34,867 bases of DNA, taken from NCBI GenBank assembly GCA_900314595.1, contig OMVW01000022.1:1-34867 (forward strand). Reading direction: 5' to 3'. A model generated the notes under the pieces. The model was not told the DNA's origin, made no database searches, and saw only the letters and a list, made by a program, of their open reading frames with translations. The translations under genes were made by a program, and so were the position numbers. The DNA is from an uncultured Dialister sp. GTDB lineage: Bacteria; Bacillota; Negativicutes; Veillonellales; Dialisteraceae. Positions 1 to 7,584 of the stretch are shown here, piece by piece. Numbering within the stretch: the first letter of the stretch is position 1; each line of letters starts with the position of its first letter.

Positions 1-42
1 CAAGTGACAGAAGCACAAGCGCGTTAACGCGCAGCCAGTAAT

Positions 43-125
43 AAAAGGCCCTTGTGGCCGCATGTGAAGAACCACCAGCTATGCTGGTGGATTTCTTTTA
101 TTGGGACTTTGCACAGGCGGGGATG
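43..125 (+). repeat. Degenerate copy A of the modular intergenic repeat
   Basis: A short GC hairpin (GGCCC TTGT GGCC) is followed, after an intervening terminator hairpin, by GGGACTTTGCACAGGCGGGG. This matches the constant box (GGGGATGTGCACAGGCG) of better copies at 23120 and 34453. No heptamer array is visible on either side, so it looks like a remnant. Confidence 0.5.
70..100 (+). terminator. Rho-independent terminator of an upstream gene
   Basis: An 8-bp perfect stem (CCACCAGC at 72-79, GCTGGTGG at 83-90) with loop TAT is followed by ATTTCTTTTATT. It presumably ends a plus-strand transcript entering from the left edge. It sits inside a degenerate repeat copy: a GGCCC-TTGT-GGCC-like hairpin precedes it at about 47-60 and a GCACAGGCGGGG box follows at 111-122. 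Confidence 0.75.
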
Positions 126-440
126 AAATGCCCGTTTTCCTCACTGATAGTTTCATCGGAAGGTGACCGATGGAATCACGGGATGAAGGTACATATCGAA
201 ATAGACCCGGGTGGTTAAACGCGTCCTCCCCGCGTCCGGGGAGGTGTCCAAAGGACAGAAGGGGCGTACGATCCCAGCCATCGGGATTGACCAGGAAAGG
301 CTATGCGTACCGTAATGATCTTTGGGCCTTTGGGCAGCCGCTATGGTTTGAGTCAGCTGCGGTATTCGTGGTCCATGATTCGTGCAGGTGGGCGCCTCTT
401 TTTTATTTGGAATATCTGGAAATAAAACTTTAAGGTGCAG
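126..440. other. Intergenic stretch without a recognisable gene
   Basis: I find no coding region with a credible start. There are two adjacent hairpins: CCTCCCC/GGGGAGG at 225-231/238-244, and TGTCC-AAA-GGACA at 245-257. The segment GGGTGGTTAAACGCG at 209-223 only loosely resembles a T-box core and no aminoacyl-tRNA synthetase or amino-acid gene follows. A 16-nt string around TATGGTTTGAGTCAG (about 340-354) recurs inverted at about 15638-15652. GTGCAGGTGGGCGCC occurs at 383-397 and again at 632-646. Function unknown. Confidence 0.4.
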
Positions 441-443
441 CAG

Positions 444-546
444 CTTTTGAATCGGGAATCCCGGGGGTGACGGGGTTATCGGGATTGTCGGGAAGGTGGC
501 GGCCTGATGGCCGCCAGATATGTATGGGGAATATACACAGGCAGGG
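444..546 (+). repeat. Modular repeat copy B (left half, nonamer array)
   Basis: The copy starts with CTTTTGAATC, the same terminal sequence seen on both ends of copy I at 24111-24347. A degenerate 9-nt array of ATCGGGNNN type follows (450-494) and ends in GGGAAGG. Next is the hairpin GGCGGCC-TGAT-GGCCGCC (497-514) and then a TATGGGGAATATACACAGGCAGGG box (523-546). A further hairpin-like fragment sits at 632-668. No right arm is visible. Confidence 0.75.
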
Positions 547-700
547 AGAAAAGCCCATAGAAATCAAAATGGGACTTACTGACGAAATATGCCTGAAGGG
601 GGAAATCGGTCGTGGTTAGTAAAATGTGGCAAGTGCAGGTGGGCGCCTTGAAATAATCAGGGCACCCATTTTTATATGGAAATTTTACATCTGTTACAGA

Positions 701-738
701 AAAAAGCCTTGAAGACTCCATGAGTCTCAAGGCTTTTT
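701..738. terminator. Bidirectional Rho-independent terminator
   Basis: A long stem (AAAAAGCCTTG with AGACT, closing on AGTCT with CAAGGCTTTTT; one bulged A) lies four bases past the stop of the minus-strand alkyltransferase gene. It has A-runs on one side and T-runs on the other, so it can terminate both ways. On the minus strand it ends the three-gene operon 742-2762. Confidence 0.85.
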
Positions 739-741
739 CAT

Positions 742-1248
742 TTAAAGTACTTTATCCGCTGCCATGCCTTTTCTGCTTTCCGCCAGTTTTTTCCCTTCCA
801 GGCGGAGGAGGATTTCTTTATTGTCCAGTCCTGCGCCAAAGCCGGTCAAGGTCCTGTTTTTGCCGATTACCCGGTGGCAGGGGATGAGGATTAAAATGTG
901 GTTATTGTGGACAGCGCCTCCTGCGGCGCGGGAGCCTTTCGGATTTCCTGCTTTTGCGGCCACTTCTCCGTAGGTCATGGTCTCTCCATAAGGGATGGTT
1001 TCTAGGATTTTCCATACTTTTTTCTGGTAATCCGTGCCCACCGGGTCAAGGGGCAGGTCGAAGGATTTCCGCCGGGTGGCGAAATATTCGGAAAGTTCCT
1101 CTCTGCAGCGGCGGACGAGATCATTTTCACGGGTCTCTGCCTGCTTTTCGCAGCGTTCCACCCGGCGGAGTCCTTTTTCTGTGGCCCCTATTTCCAGAAG
1201 GCCTATGGGAGAATCCATATAGCCTTTGTAAATCATTTCCTTTTCCAT
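742..1248 (-). CDS. ogt: Methylated-DNA--protein-cysteine methyltransferase
   Basis: The 168-residue protein repairs O6-alkylguanine (and O4-alkylthymine) by irreversible transfer of the alkyl group to its own cysteine. The active-site motif IPCHRVIG is present with the acceptor Cys at residue 124. The helix-turn-helix segment before it reads YGETMTYGEVAAKAG (87-101) and the following Gly-rich GFGAGLDNKE segment is typical. The N-terminal part is the short Ogt-type domain; no Ada regulatory domain is fused. It is the last gene of a minus-strand operon, 7 bases behind the alpha/beta hydrolase, and is followed by a strong terminator. The canonical NP-hydrophobic lead-in to PCHR reads NHILILIPCHR here, a mild deviation. 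The extended C-terminus is lysine-rich and unremarkable. Confidence 0.95.
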   Translation of the reverse strand: MEKEMIYKGYMDSPIGLLEIGATEKGLRRVERCEKQAETRENDLVRRCREELSEYFATRRKSFDLPLDPVGTDYQKKVWKILETIPYGETMTYGEVAAKAGNPKGSRAAGGAVHNNHILILIPCHRVIGKNRTLTGFGAGLDNKEILLRLEGKKLAESRKGMAADKVL

Positions 1249-1255
1249 AGCTGCC

Positions 1256-1963
1256 TCAAAGGATGGAGAGGCTGTGGGGCCCTTTCCAGGGCTTTCCCGT
1301 CAGCAGATAGCGGATGGCTTCCTCCAGCCGTTCCGCTCCATAGACGAAATGGTTTCCCTGGTTCGACTGGTAAATGATTTCTTTCCCCTGCTTTTCGAAA
1401 AGTCCGCGTATGGCAAGGGTGGCTTCTTCCACGCGGGCCATGCGGGGGTTCTTCGTCTTCTTTTCCTTATTTCCAAGGGACAGGTACACCCGCTGCACCT
1501 TTTCGGAAAGAGGATGAGTTTCCAGATAGAAATGGAAATCATCGTACCAGAGGGCGCCGGAAATGGAGGCCAGGGCGTCGAATTCATTCCGCTTCGTTCC
1601 TGCGTAGAGGGAAAAGAGGCCGGACATGGAAATACCGGCGAGCATCCTCTTTTCCGGCGGACGTTCGGGAAGGCTCTCCACCTTTGGAAATACTTCTGCT
1701 GCAAGGAGCGCCAGGAAATCGTCCGCTTTCCCCGAAAAATCTTCCTCCTGCCGGAATACTTTCGGAGCCGGCCAGGGGGAAAGGTCCCTGTTCCAGTCCA
1801 TTCCGTCTATAAAAGCAAGGAGGAGAGGAAATTCTTCTGTGAGATGAGCGGTCTCCATGACTTCCGTCACAGGGATTGGGATGTAAATGACGGTTTCTGC
1901 CTTTTTATTTCCAAAAACGGAGACACTGACATGACCGGCAGTAAAGGTGGAAAGTGGATTCAT
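1256..1963 (-). CDS. Alpha/beta hydrolase, esterase (IroE/Fes-like fold)
   Basis: This 235-residue predicted serine hydrolase resembles the putative esterase family that includes enterochelin esterase-like proteins. The nucleophile elbow GISMSG gives Ser112, the likely acid is Glu167 in SLGNKEKK, and the catalytic His is His205 in NQGNHFVYG. No signal peptide is present, so it should act in the cytoplasm. The start ATG at 1963 has AGGGGA about 7 bases upstream and lies one base after the stop of the upstream crotonase gene, so the two are translationally coupled. A longer reading from 2050 would overlap the upstream gene by 86 bases and is not preferred. Substrate is unknown. Its neighbours (a CoA-ester enzyme and a DNA repair protein) do not reveal it. 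Confidence 0.8.
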   Translation of the reverse strand: MNPLSTFTAGHVSVSVFGNKKAETVIYIPIPVTEVMETAHLTEEFPLLLAFIDGMDWNRDLSPWPAPKVFRQEEDFSGKADDFLALLAAEVFPKVESLPERPPEKRMLAGISMSGLFSLYAGTKRNEFDALASISGALWYDDFHFYLETHPLSEKVQRVYLSLGNKEKKTKNPRMARVEEATLAIRGLFEKQGKEIIYQSNQGNHFVYGAERLEEAIRYLLTGKPWKGPHSLSIL

Positions 1964-1964
1964 A

Positions 1965-2762
1965 TTATTTCCCCTGGAAATTTGGTTTTCTCTTTTCAAG
2001 GAATGCGGTGATGCCTTCCTTGAAATCTTCAGAGCCCGAGCACTGGGCAAGGTACACGGCCTCGTCCTTCATGTAATCTTCAAAGCCTTTATAGAGAGAA
2101 ACGAACATGAGCTTCTTCATATTTCTATAGGCAAGGAGCGGTCCCTGGGTGAGTTTTTCGGCAAAAGCATAGACCGTGGGGAGGAGCGCTTCTTTCGTGG
2201 TCACTTCCTTGACCAGTCCGATGGAAAGGGCTTCATCCGCCTTCACTGCCCTGCCGGTGACAAAGAGGTCAAAGGCCCGGTGGCTGCCGATGATTCTTGG
2301 CAGGAAATAGACGCCTCCCGTATCCGGGCAGAGAGCGATGCCCACGAAAGCCTGCAGGAATTTCGCATTGTCCGAGCAGTATACGAAATCACAGGCAAAA
2401 GCAAGGTTTGCCGCACCGCCTGCACAGGCGCCGGCTACCGCACAAATGATGATCTTCGACATTTTTTTCATATAAAGTACGATTTCAGAAAGCTTCCCTG
2501 CCAGAGGGGCCATGGATTTCTGAGAGAAATCCGGTTCGTCGCAGTGTGCCTTCATGTAACGGATATCGCCGCCTGCAGAAAATGCCCGGCCCGCACCGGT
2601 CAATACCAGAACTTTGACTTCCGGATCCGCTTCTGCTGCTTTCAGCGCATCTTCCAGCTCCAGGGCCATATTCATATCCAGCGCATTCAATGTGGGCGCA
2701 TAATCCAGGGTAATCGTCTCAATTCCCTTTTCGATGACCGTGTGAATCATTTTGTAAGCCAT
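1965..2762 (-). CDS. Enoyl-CoA hydratase/isomerase family protein (PaaG-like)
   Basis: This is a 265-residue crotonase-fold protein. The first oxyanion-hole segment is GAGRAFSAGGDI (57-67) and the second is GACAGGAANLAFACD (111-125). Both glutamates used by true enoyl-CoA hydratases are absent: the first position is Asn119 and the second is Phe139 (LQAFVGIALCPDTGG). This pattern, with the Asp of PDTGG (Asp147), is that of the PaaG/enoyl-CoA isomerase branch, where Asp is the proposed catalytic base. It therefore more likely shifts a double bond in an acyl-CoA than hydrates it. The start at 2762 is chosen because GAGGAGG lies 6-7 bases upstream; the in-frame ATG at 2777 overlaps that site. It is the first gene of the operon. 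The substrate is not predictable. Confidence 0.85.
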   Translation of the reverse strand: MAYKMIHTVIEKGIETITLDYAPTLNALDMNMALELEDALKAAEADPEVKVLVLTGAGRAFSAGGDIRYMKAHCDEPDFSQKSMAPLAGKLSEIVLYMKKMSKIIICAVAGACAGGAANLAFACDFVYCSDNAKFLQAFVGIALCPDTGGVYFLPRIIGSHRAFDLFVTGRAVKADEALSIGLVKEVTTKEALLPTVYAFAEKLTQGPLLAYRNMKKLMFVSLYKGFEDYMKDEAVYLAQCSGSEDFKEGITAFLEKRKPNFQGK

Positions 2763-2806
2763 GACAAACCTCCTCAATGAAACTCAGACTTGGATTCGTT
2801 AATCTA

Positions 2807-2812
2807 ATTATA
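2807..2812 (-). promoter_or_regulatory. Extended -10 promoter of the PaaG-like/esterase/ogt operon
   Basis: On the minus strand the sequence reads TGTTATAAT: a perfect -10 (TATAAT) with the TGn extension, about 45 bases upstream of the start codon. No good -35 is seen at the usual spacing, which is common for extended -10 promoters. Confidence 0.6.
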
Positions 2813-2814
2813 AC

Positions 2815-3112
2815 ATTTATTGCTGAAGTGAGTGCTCAGGAGTTATCATTTGGCTGCAAGGAAGAAAGGCACCTTTATATAAAAAGAATCTATAATAAAT
2901 TTCAAAAATAAAAACGGCTTTTTGTACTATATAGGCAGAGCTGAAGAAAACGCGCAAGTCCCTGCCGCGGCCATTCTCAGAGAAGGCGGGGAGCGAAGAA
3001 AAGCTCACTATATGGTACCATGTAGAAAAAAGAAACTAACTAACTTGTAAATGTTGAAAACAGAAAGCCACAAAGCGGATGACTGAAGAGCCCCCGCTTC
3101 GTGGCTTTTTGT
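2815..3112. other. Non-coding stretch ending in a terminator; possible small RNA
   Basis: There is no credible ORF between the divergent operon promoter and a strong plus-strand terminator at 3067-3112. The terminator stem is AGCCAC-AAGCGG pairing with CCGCTT-CGTGGCT followed by TTTTT. A plus-strand terminator with no gene in front of it suggests a short transcript, possibly starting near TACTATATAGG at about 2926. This is only a suggestion from layout. Confidence 0.35.
3067..3112 (+). terminator. Rho-independent terminator without an upstream gene
   Basis: The stem AGCCAC-AAGCGG / CCGCTT-CGTGGCT encloses about 16 bases and is followed by TTTTTGTGG. On the minus strand the A/T flank is weaker. 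It follows about 300 bases of non-coding DNA. Confidence 0.65.
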
Positions 3113-3127
3113 GGTGAAATGAAAAAA

Positions 3128-3209
3128 CGGATTTCGGACTTCGGATTTCGGGAAGGCAGGCGCCCTGATGGGCGCCGGATTTTTTTGTGGGGACTCTGCA
3201 CAGGCAGGG
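3128..3209 (+). repeat. Modular repeat copy C
   Basis: A heptamer array of CGGATTT/CGGACTT units (3128-3154) ends in GGGAAGG. The hairpin GGCGCCC-TGAT-GGGCGCC follows at 3159-3176, then TTTTTTTG, then GTGGGGACTCTGCACAGGCAGGG (3187-3209). The hairpin with its T-run could act as a terminator. The copy lacks a right arm and abuts the 60-bp array. Confidence 0.8.
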
Positions 3210-3240
3210 CAGATATGGATTGAAAACCGTTCGACGCCTA

Positions 3241-3894
3241 CCCATTAACAAAATGCACAGTTCTTCATTTGTAAGGACTAAAAGTCCTTCACCGATTAAC
3301 CCATTAACCCCGATGTGCAGCCATCCATCAGCATGGACACAAAGTCATTCCATTCATTAACTATTAACCCCAATGTACAGCTTTCCATTCGTATGAAACG
3401 AAAGCCCATCGGCCATGATCCATTAACCTCAATGTACAGCCATCCATCAGCATGAACACAAAGTCATTCCATTCATTAACCATTAACCCGATGTACAGTC
3501 GTTCATTCGTATGAATCGAAAACCCATCTGCACAAAGTCATTCCATTCATTAACCATTAACCCGATGTACAGTCGTTCATTCGTATGAATCGAAAGCCCA
3601 TCTGCCATGATCCATTAACCCCGATGTACAGCCATCCATCAGCATGAACACAAAGTCATTCCATTCATAAACTATTAACCTCAATGTACAGCTTTCCATT
3701 CGTATGAATCGAAAGCTCATCGGCCATAATCCATTAACCCCAATGAACAGCCATCCATCAGCATGGACACAAAGCCATTTCATTCATAAACTATTAACCC
3801 CAATGTACAGCTTTCCATTCGTATGAATCGAAAGCCCATCGGCCATGATCCATTAACCTCAATGTACAGCTTTCCATTCGTATGAATCAGAAGC
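3241..3894 (+). repeat. Tandem array of alternating ~60-bp hairpin units
   Basis: About eleven units of 51-60 bp are seen, joined by CCATTAAC or CTATTAAC. Two main types alternate. One carries TGTACAGCCATCCATCAGC (for example 3301-3360 and 3421-3479). The other carries TGTACAGCTTTCCATTCG and then TATGAATCGAAAGC, which folds as GCTTTC-ATTC/GAAT-GAAAGC (3361-3420, 3791-3850). Some units are shortened (3480-3553) and the last is cut at 3894. The joining heptamers and the TGYACAG box link it to the modular repeat family. No translation product is plausible. Confidence 0.9.
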
Positions 3895-3957
3895 CATTAC
3901 CCATTAGCTATTACCTATTACCCATTACCCATTACCCATTACCCATTCCCCATTCCC
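3895..3957 (+). repeat. Degenerate heptamer array (ATTACCC type)
   Basis: About nine tandem 7-nt units (ATTACCC, ATTAGCT, ATTACCT, ATTCCCC) directly continue the 60-bp array. The period is strict although individual units vary. It ends about 55 bases before the -35 of the diguanylate cyclase promoter. Confidence 0.9.
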
Positions 3958-4009
3958 TGCTTCCCCGACAGAATCCTATTTCTGCCAGTTTCAATTATGT
4001 TATAAACAA

Positions 4010-4038
4010 TTAACTTTTCCGTTAGTTAATAGTATAAT
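4010..4038 (+). promoter_or_regulatory. Promoter of the GGDEF gene
   Basis: TTAACT (4010-4015) and TATAAT (4033-4038) are separated by 17 bases. The predicted transcript begins near 4045, about 70 bases before the start codon. Confidence 0.75.
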
Positions 4039-4114
4039 AAGATTGAAGTAAAATCATATTTTGTCATATTTCAATGCGATTAAGGTATTTTACGGGAGCA
4101 GGGAGGTGCCTGCG

Positions 4115-5860
4115 ATGGGACTTGGCAGCAGGTTCAGGGCGATTCTTCGGTCCATCAGTCTGCCTGTTTTTCTGACAGGCCTCATCCTGACCCTTCTGGC
4201 GGATGTTTATATTTCTCATGAGGTTCGTGAGAGAAATCTGGAAATATTTACGCCTTTTGCGGTACATCGTATATCAGGGCTGCAGGATTCGCTGGGCTGG
4301 TTTGAAAGGCTCATGAGGACCATGGAGAGCCGGATCCAGATGAATCCGCGGGGATTTGCTTTTTATGCGGAAGAACTGCGCCTTTTCGTGGATGCGGATA
4401 CGACGATCCGGAATGTGGAGGCTGTTCCTGCTTCCGGGGAGGATTTGTCTGCTTCGCCTCACATGGGACTTTCGGGAAGGAAACTTCTGGAAGGGAAGCT
4501 TTCCGCTGCCGCAAAGGCGGCTCGGGAAAAGCGGGGACCGGTGGTGGCGGATTCGGTGGATATCGGGGACGGCCGTTCCAGCCTCGTGATGATTCATCCT
4601 GTATTTCTGAGGGGAGATCCCGATTTCTGGGGCTATCTCCTGATGATTGCCGATGAAGAGGCTATCCTTAAGAAAGAAAATGTGACGACCCTGGTGGAGC
4701 AGAATCTGGATTATACGCTCGTTCATCAGAATGCCTGGGATGATGCGCCTCATGTGGTGAAGGAAGCAGGTCATACAAAGGACGGAGGTCCTTTTGCAAA
4801 GCTCACGATCCTCGGAGATGAGTGGCAGATTACGCTGCGCTCCACGGATCACAGTGTTTCCCGCTGGGCTATGGCTTTGACCACCATTCTTGGAATCCTT
4901 ATTTCCGGAGGCATCGGTTTCCTCTGGAAGCAGAACCGCCGGCTTCTCATCATGGGAAGCACCGATGCCCTCACCGGTGTATACAACCGCAAGGGAGGCG
5001 ACGAGGCAGTGGAGCGGTACCTGGAAGACCATAAAGGGGAACCGGCCATGGTCCTGGCGCTGGATATCGATAATTTCAAGGTGGTCAATGATGTGTACGG
5101 CCACAGGGCAGGGGACGATGCGCTTCGCCGGCTGGTGGCGGATATGAAGGATACTTTCGGGGAAGAGACGCTGATTACCCGCAACGGTGGCGATGAGTTC
5201 ATCCTTTTCCATCCCTGCAGGGACCGGGAGGAACTGGTGAAGAAGCTGGATCATTTCACGGTGAATCCTCATATCGCTTACAGTCACGGGAAGGAAATCA
5301 AATTTTTCACTTCTCTGGGCTGCGCCGCGTATCCGGAGCAGGGCGATGTGTACAGCAAGCTCTGCGTGCTGGCAGATTATGCGCTCTACGGGGCCAAGAT
5401 CAACGGCAAGGCGGGCTGGCGCCGGTACCTGGATCACTCCGACGAACCGAGGCGGAGGATGCAGTTCGGCTTCAATCTGGCAGACGTTTCCGAGCACATG
5501 CCGGGATCTCTCCTCGTGTGCCGGGCCGATGAAGAGGAGACCATCCTTTTCGCCAATATCAATACCATGCATCTTCTCGAGTGCGACAGTTACGAGGAAT
5601 TTACGAAATACACGAAGCAGGGCTTCTTCTCCATCGTCCTTCCGGAAGACCTGGCGCAGATGAAACAGGAAATCATCGCACAGGGGAGAAGGAAGGAAAT
5701 GACGAATTTCATCTGCTACCACGTAGTGACGTCCAAAGGAAATCAAGTATTCGTGGAAGGCTTCGGAAAGATGTACGACCATCCCATCTATGGAAAAGTC
5801 TTCTATATCTATATCTGGGACAAGAAACTCCGTCTGGAACGGATGAAGCAGAGCAGATAA
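4115..5860 (+). CDS. Membrane-bound diguanylate cyclase with C-terminal PAS-like domain
   Basis: This 581-residue protein is predicted to make the second messenger c-di-GMP from two GTP. Residues 10-33 form a membrane segment and about 34-249 an extracytoplasmic sensor region of PDC/CHASE-like size. A second membrane helix spans 251-272. The GGDEF domain has an intact GGDEF motif at 358-362 and a DxDNFKxxND substrate segment. No RxxD inhibitory site is seen five residues before GGDEF, so product inhibition may be lacking. A C-terminal region of about 120 residues (from SEHMPGSLLVC) looks like a degenerate PAS fold, an unusual position behind the cyclase. The start ATG at 4115 has GGGAGG 8 bases upstream; the TTG reading at 4061 has no ribosome site. 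It is monocistronic between its own promoter and terminator. Confidence 0.9.
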   Translation: MGLGSRFRAILRSISLPVFLTGLILTLLADVYISHEVRERNLEIFTPFAVHRISGLQDSLGWFERLMRTMESRIQMNPRGFAFYAEELRLFVDADTTIRNVEAVPASGEDLSASPHMGLSGRKLLEGKLSAAAKAAREKRGPVVADSVDIGDGRSSLVMIHPVFLRGDPDFWGYLLMIADEEAILKKENVTTLVEQNLDYTLVHQNAWDDAPHVVKEAGHTKDGGPFAKLTILGDEWQITLRSTDHSVSRWAMALTTILGILISGGIGFLWKQNRRLLIMGSTDALTGVYNRKGGDEAVERYLEDHKGEPAMVLALDIDNFKVVNDVYGHRAGDDALRRLVADMKDTFGEETLITRNGGDEFILFHPCRDREELVKKLDHFTVNPHIAYSHGKEIKFFTSLGCAAYPEQGDVYSKLCVLADYALYGAKINGKAGWRRYLDHSDEPRRRMQFGFNLADVSEHMPGSLLVCRADEEETILFANINTMHLLECDSYEEFTKYTKQGFFSIVLPEDLAQMKQEIIAQGRRKEMTNFICYHVVTSKGNQVFVEGFGKMYDHPIYGKVFYIYIWDKKLRLERMKQSR

Positions 5861-5864
5861 ATCA

Positions 5865-5899
5865 AAAGAAGCCGGCTGTGAGACAGCCGGCTTCTTTTC
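5865..5899 (+). terminator. Terminator of the GGDEF gene
   Basis: AAAAGAAGCCGGCTG and CAGCCGGCTTCTTTT form a perfect 15-bp stem with loop TGAGA. The T-run and mirror A-run make it potentially bidirectional. Confidence 0.9.
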
Positions 5900-5902
5900 T
5901 TA

Positions 5903-5983
5903 TGGGGAAAGGGAAAAGGGGTAAGGGGCGGAGGCACCGCTGATGCGGTGCAAAGTATGTATGGGGGATGTGCACAGGCGGGG
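5903..5983 (+). repeat. Modular repeat copy D
   Basis: A heptamer array of GGGGAAA/GGGGTAA units (5903-5932) is followed by the hairpin GCACCGC-TGAT-GCGGTGC (5934-5951). The box TATGTATGGGGGATGTGCACAGG then lies at 5956-5978. The right arm is missing and CATTAACC-type repeats follow. Confidence 0.85.
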
Positions 5984-6013
5984 ATATCCGGTCGGATTCC
6001 TGGTTATTTATTA

Positions 6014-6159
6014 GCCATTAACCATTAACCTTTATATCCGGTTTTGCGGACGAAATGATACGAAAGTTATTCAGTTCATTACCTATTAACCACGATAGAA
6101 AGTTTCCAGTCCGGAATGAAAGTTTTTCTATCCATTAACCATTATCTAGCACCTATTAC
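6014..6159. repeat. Degenerate relatives of the 60-bp units
   Basis: CCATTAACCATTAACC and later CATTACCTATTAACC and CCATTAACCATTATC flank segments such as GAAAGTTTCC-GGAATGAAAG, the same layout as the array at 3241-3894. It runs up to the stop codon of the minus-strand MATE gene at 6156. Confidence 0.65.
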
Positions 6160-7502
6160 ACCCGGAATCCTCTCCGCTTCACGTAGATAAAAGCGGCAAG
6201 GCAGAGGATAATCTGTACGAAGGTGGAAGAAGGAGTGGCGAGGCCTATGTGGAAGAGTCTCGGCGGTACCTCAAGGCTCATCAGGTAGGAAACGGGGACG
6301 CGGACCAACATGGAACCTATGATTCCCTGAATCATGACAAATCTGGTAAATCCGATGCCGTTGAAAAAGCCGATGGAGGAAAAGAGGATGGAGGTGAGTA
6401 TACAGTCGATGGCGTAGGCCTTGAGGTAATCGGCTGCGCCTGCCCTGACGGCCGGATCGCCTGTGAAGAGGCCGGTCAGTATTTCTCCATGGAAGAAAGC
6501 GAGATAGAAGATGAAAATACCTGCGCAAAGGGCCAGGGCGATGGAATTTCTGAGGGTCCGCACTGCCCGGTCGAAACGCTCTGCCCCTACATTCTGTGCC
6601 ACGAAGGCGGAAGTGGACTGGGCGAAGGCTGCCGGAATGAGCATGATGAAGCGGCATACCGACTCTGCCACCCCGATGGAGGCAGAAGCCGTGAGACCGA
6701 GGATGTTCACAATGACCATGATGAGGAGGAAGGAAAGAGAGACGAGGATATCCTGCAGGGTGAGAGGCAGTCCCAGACGGAGGAGCCGTTTCGTGATTTC
6801 CGGGGAAAAGCGGATATAGCTCACCCTGAAAGAAAAGGGGAGGGAGATATTTCTTATAAAAAGAAGGGAAATCAGGACAGAGGCGGCCTGGGAAATAATG
6901 GTGGCCCAGGCGGCTCCGGCAGCGCCCATCCCAAAGACCGCCACAAAGAGAAGGTCCAGGAGCACATTGAAAATGGAAGCGATGATGACTGCCATGAGGG
7001 GCGTCCTGGAATCACCAATCCCCCGGAAAATGGAACCGATGAGATTGTAGGAAATAATGGCCGTCATTCCCAGGCCGCAGATGCGGATATAGGAAACTGT
7101 CTGCGAAAAAGCTTCCTCCGGCGCATTCATGAAGGCAGCAAGTGCCGGTGCGCCCAGCACAAGGCCTGCCGTGAGAAGAAGCCCCAGGGCAAGGCAGAGG
7201 AAAATACCGCTTCCCACGATGCGCCCGCCTTCCTCCCCTTTCTTTGCGCCCAGCGCCTGACCCAGAAGGATGGTAATGCTGATGGCAAAAGACATCAGCA
7301 TCATCATGAAAGTCATGGTCACCTGGTTTCCCGTGGCTACGCCGGACAGGTCGGCACGCAGCGCAAAATGACCCACGATGGCCATGTCTGCAGCTCCATA
7401 AAAAGCCTGGATGAACATGGCTCCCATAATGGGCAGCGCAAAGCGGATGAAAGGCCCCACGATGGGACCTTTCGTAAAGTCATGGGACGTATTTTTCGAC
7501 AT
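6156..7502 (-). CDS. MATE family efflux transporter
   Basis: This 448-residue integral membrane protein has about 12 predicted transmembrane helices in two halves and matches Na+- or H+-coupled multidrug/toxin exporters of the MATE (DinF/NorM-like) type. Typical features are the N-terminal GPIVGPFIRFALPIMG segment, the FYGAADMAIVG stretch in helix 2 and GIGDSRTPL in the middle loop. The start ATG at 7502 has AAAGGA 6 bases upstream; the in-frame ATG at 7517 has no ribosome site. The gene is single, with its own promoter, and has no adjacent regulator. Substrate unknown. The C-terminal end is short and basic (KRRGFRV). Confidence 0.93.
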   Translation of the reverse strand: MSKNTSHDFTKGPIVGPFIRFALPIMGAMFIQAFYGAADMAIVGHFALRADLSGVATGNQVTMTFMMMLMSFAISITILLGQALGAKKGEEGGRIVGSGIFLCLALGLLLTAGLVLGAPALAAFMNAPEEAFSQTVSYIRICGLGMTAIISYNLIGSIFRGIGDSRTPLMAVIIASIFNVLLDLLFVAVFGMGAAGAAWATIISQAASVLISLLFIRNISLPFSFRVSYIRFSPEITKRLLRLGLPLTLQDILVSLSFLLIMVIVNILGLTASASIGVAESVCRFIMLIPAAFAQSTSAFVAQNVGAERFDRAVRTLRNSIALALCAGIFIFYLAFFHGEILTGLFTGDPAVRAGAADYLKAYAIDCILTSILFSSIGFFNGIGFTRFVMIQGIIGSMLVRVPVSYLMSLEVPPRLFHIGLATPSSTFVQIILCLAAFIYVKRRGFRV

Positions 7503-7534
7503 GATTTTTCCTTTCATATTATATATACATATAT

Positions 7535-7564
7535 ATTGTAGAGGAGGAAGATGGTTTGAGTCAA
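7535..7564 (-). promoter_or_regulatory. Promoter of the MATE gene
   Basis: On the minus strand TTGACT (plus 7559-7564) and TACAAT (plus 7535-7540) are separated by 18 bases, about 33 bases before the start codon. The -35 lies inside a GGTTTGAGTCAA string that recurs in other gaps. Confidence 0.65.
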
Positions 7565-7584
7565 TCGGGGAAGCGGGAGAGAAG

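Noticed and set aside
1..27. Possible C-terminal end of a CDS (…VTEAQAR stop) at the left edge
   Set aside because: Only eight codons are visible, another frame is also open to 39, and the stop falls inside a 14-bp palindrome (GCGCGTTAACGCGC at 19-32). The terminator at 70-100 suggests a gene to the left, but the frame cannot be decided.
205..244. T-box-like GGGTGGTTAAACGCG with a hairpin
   Set aside because: The core deviates at conserved positions, no specifier stem or T-run follows, and no suitable gene lies downstream.
170..433. Open frame of 87 codons on the plus strand
   Set aside because: No ribosome site or family resemblance; it runs through hairpins and repeat fragments.
3577..3783. 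Minus-strand frame with a repeated peptide pattern
   Set aside because: It is produced by the 60-bp array; the unit lengths of 59, 60 and 51 do not keep a single frame.
3241..3957. CRISPR array
   Set aside because: Units are contiguous and both halves are repetitive; there are no unique spacers and no cas genes.
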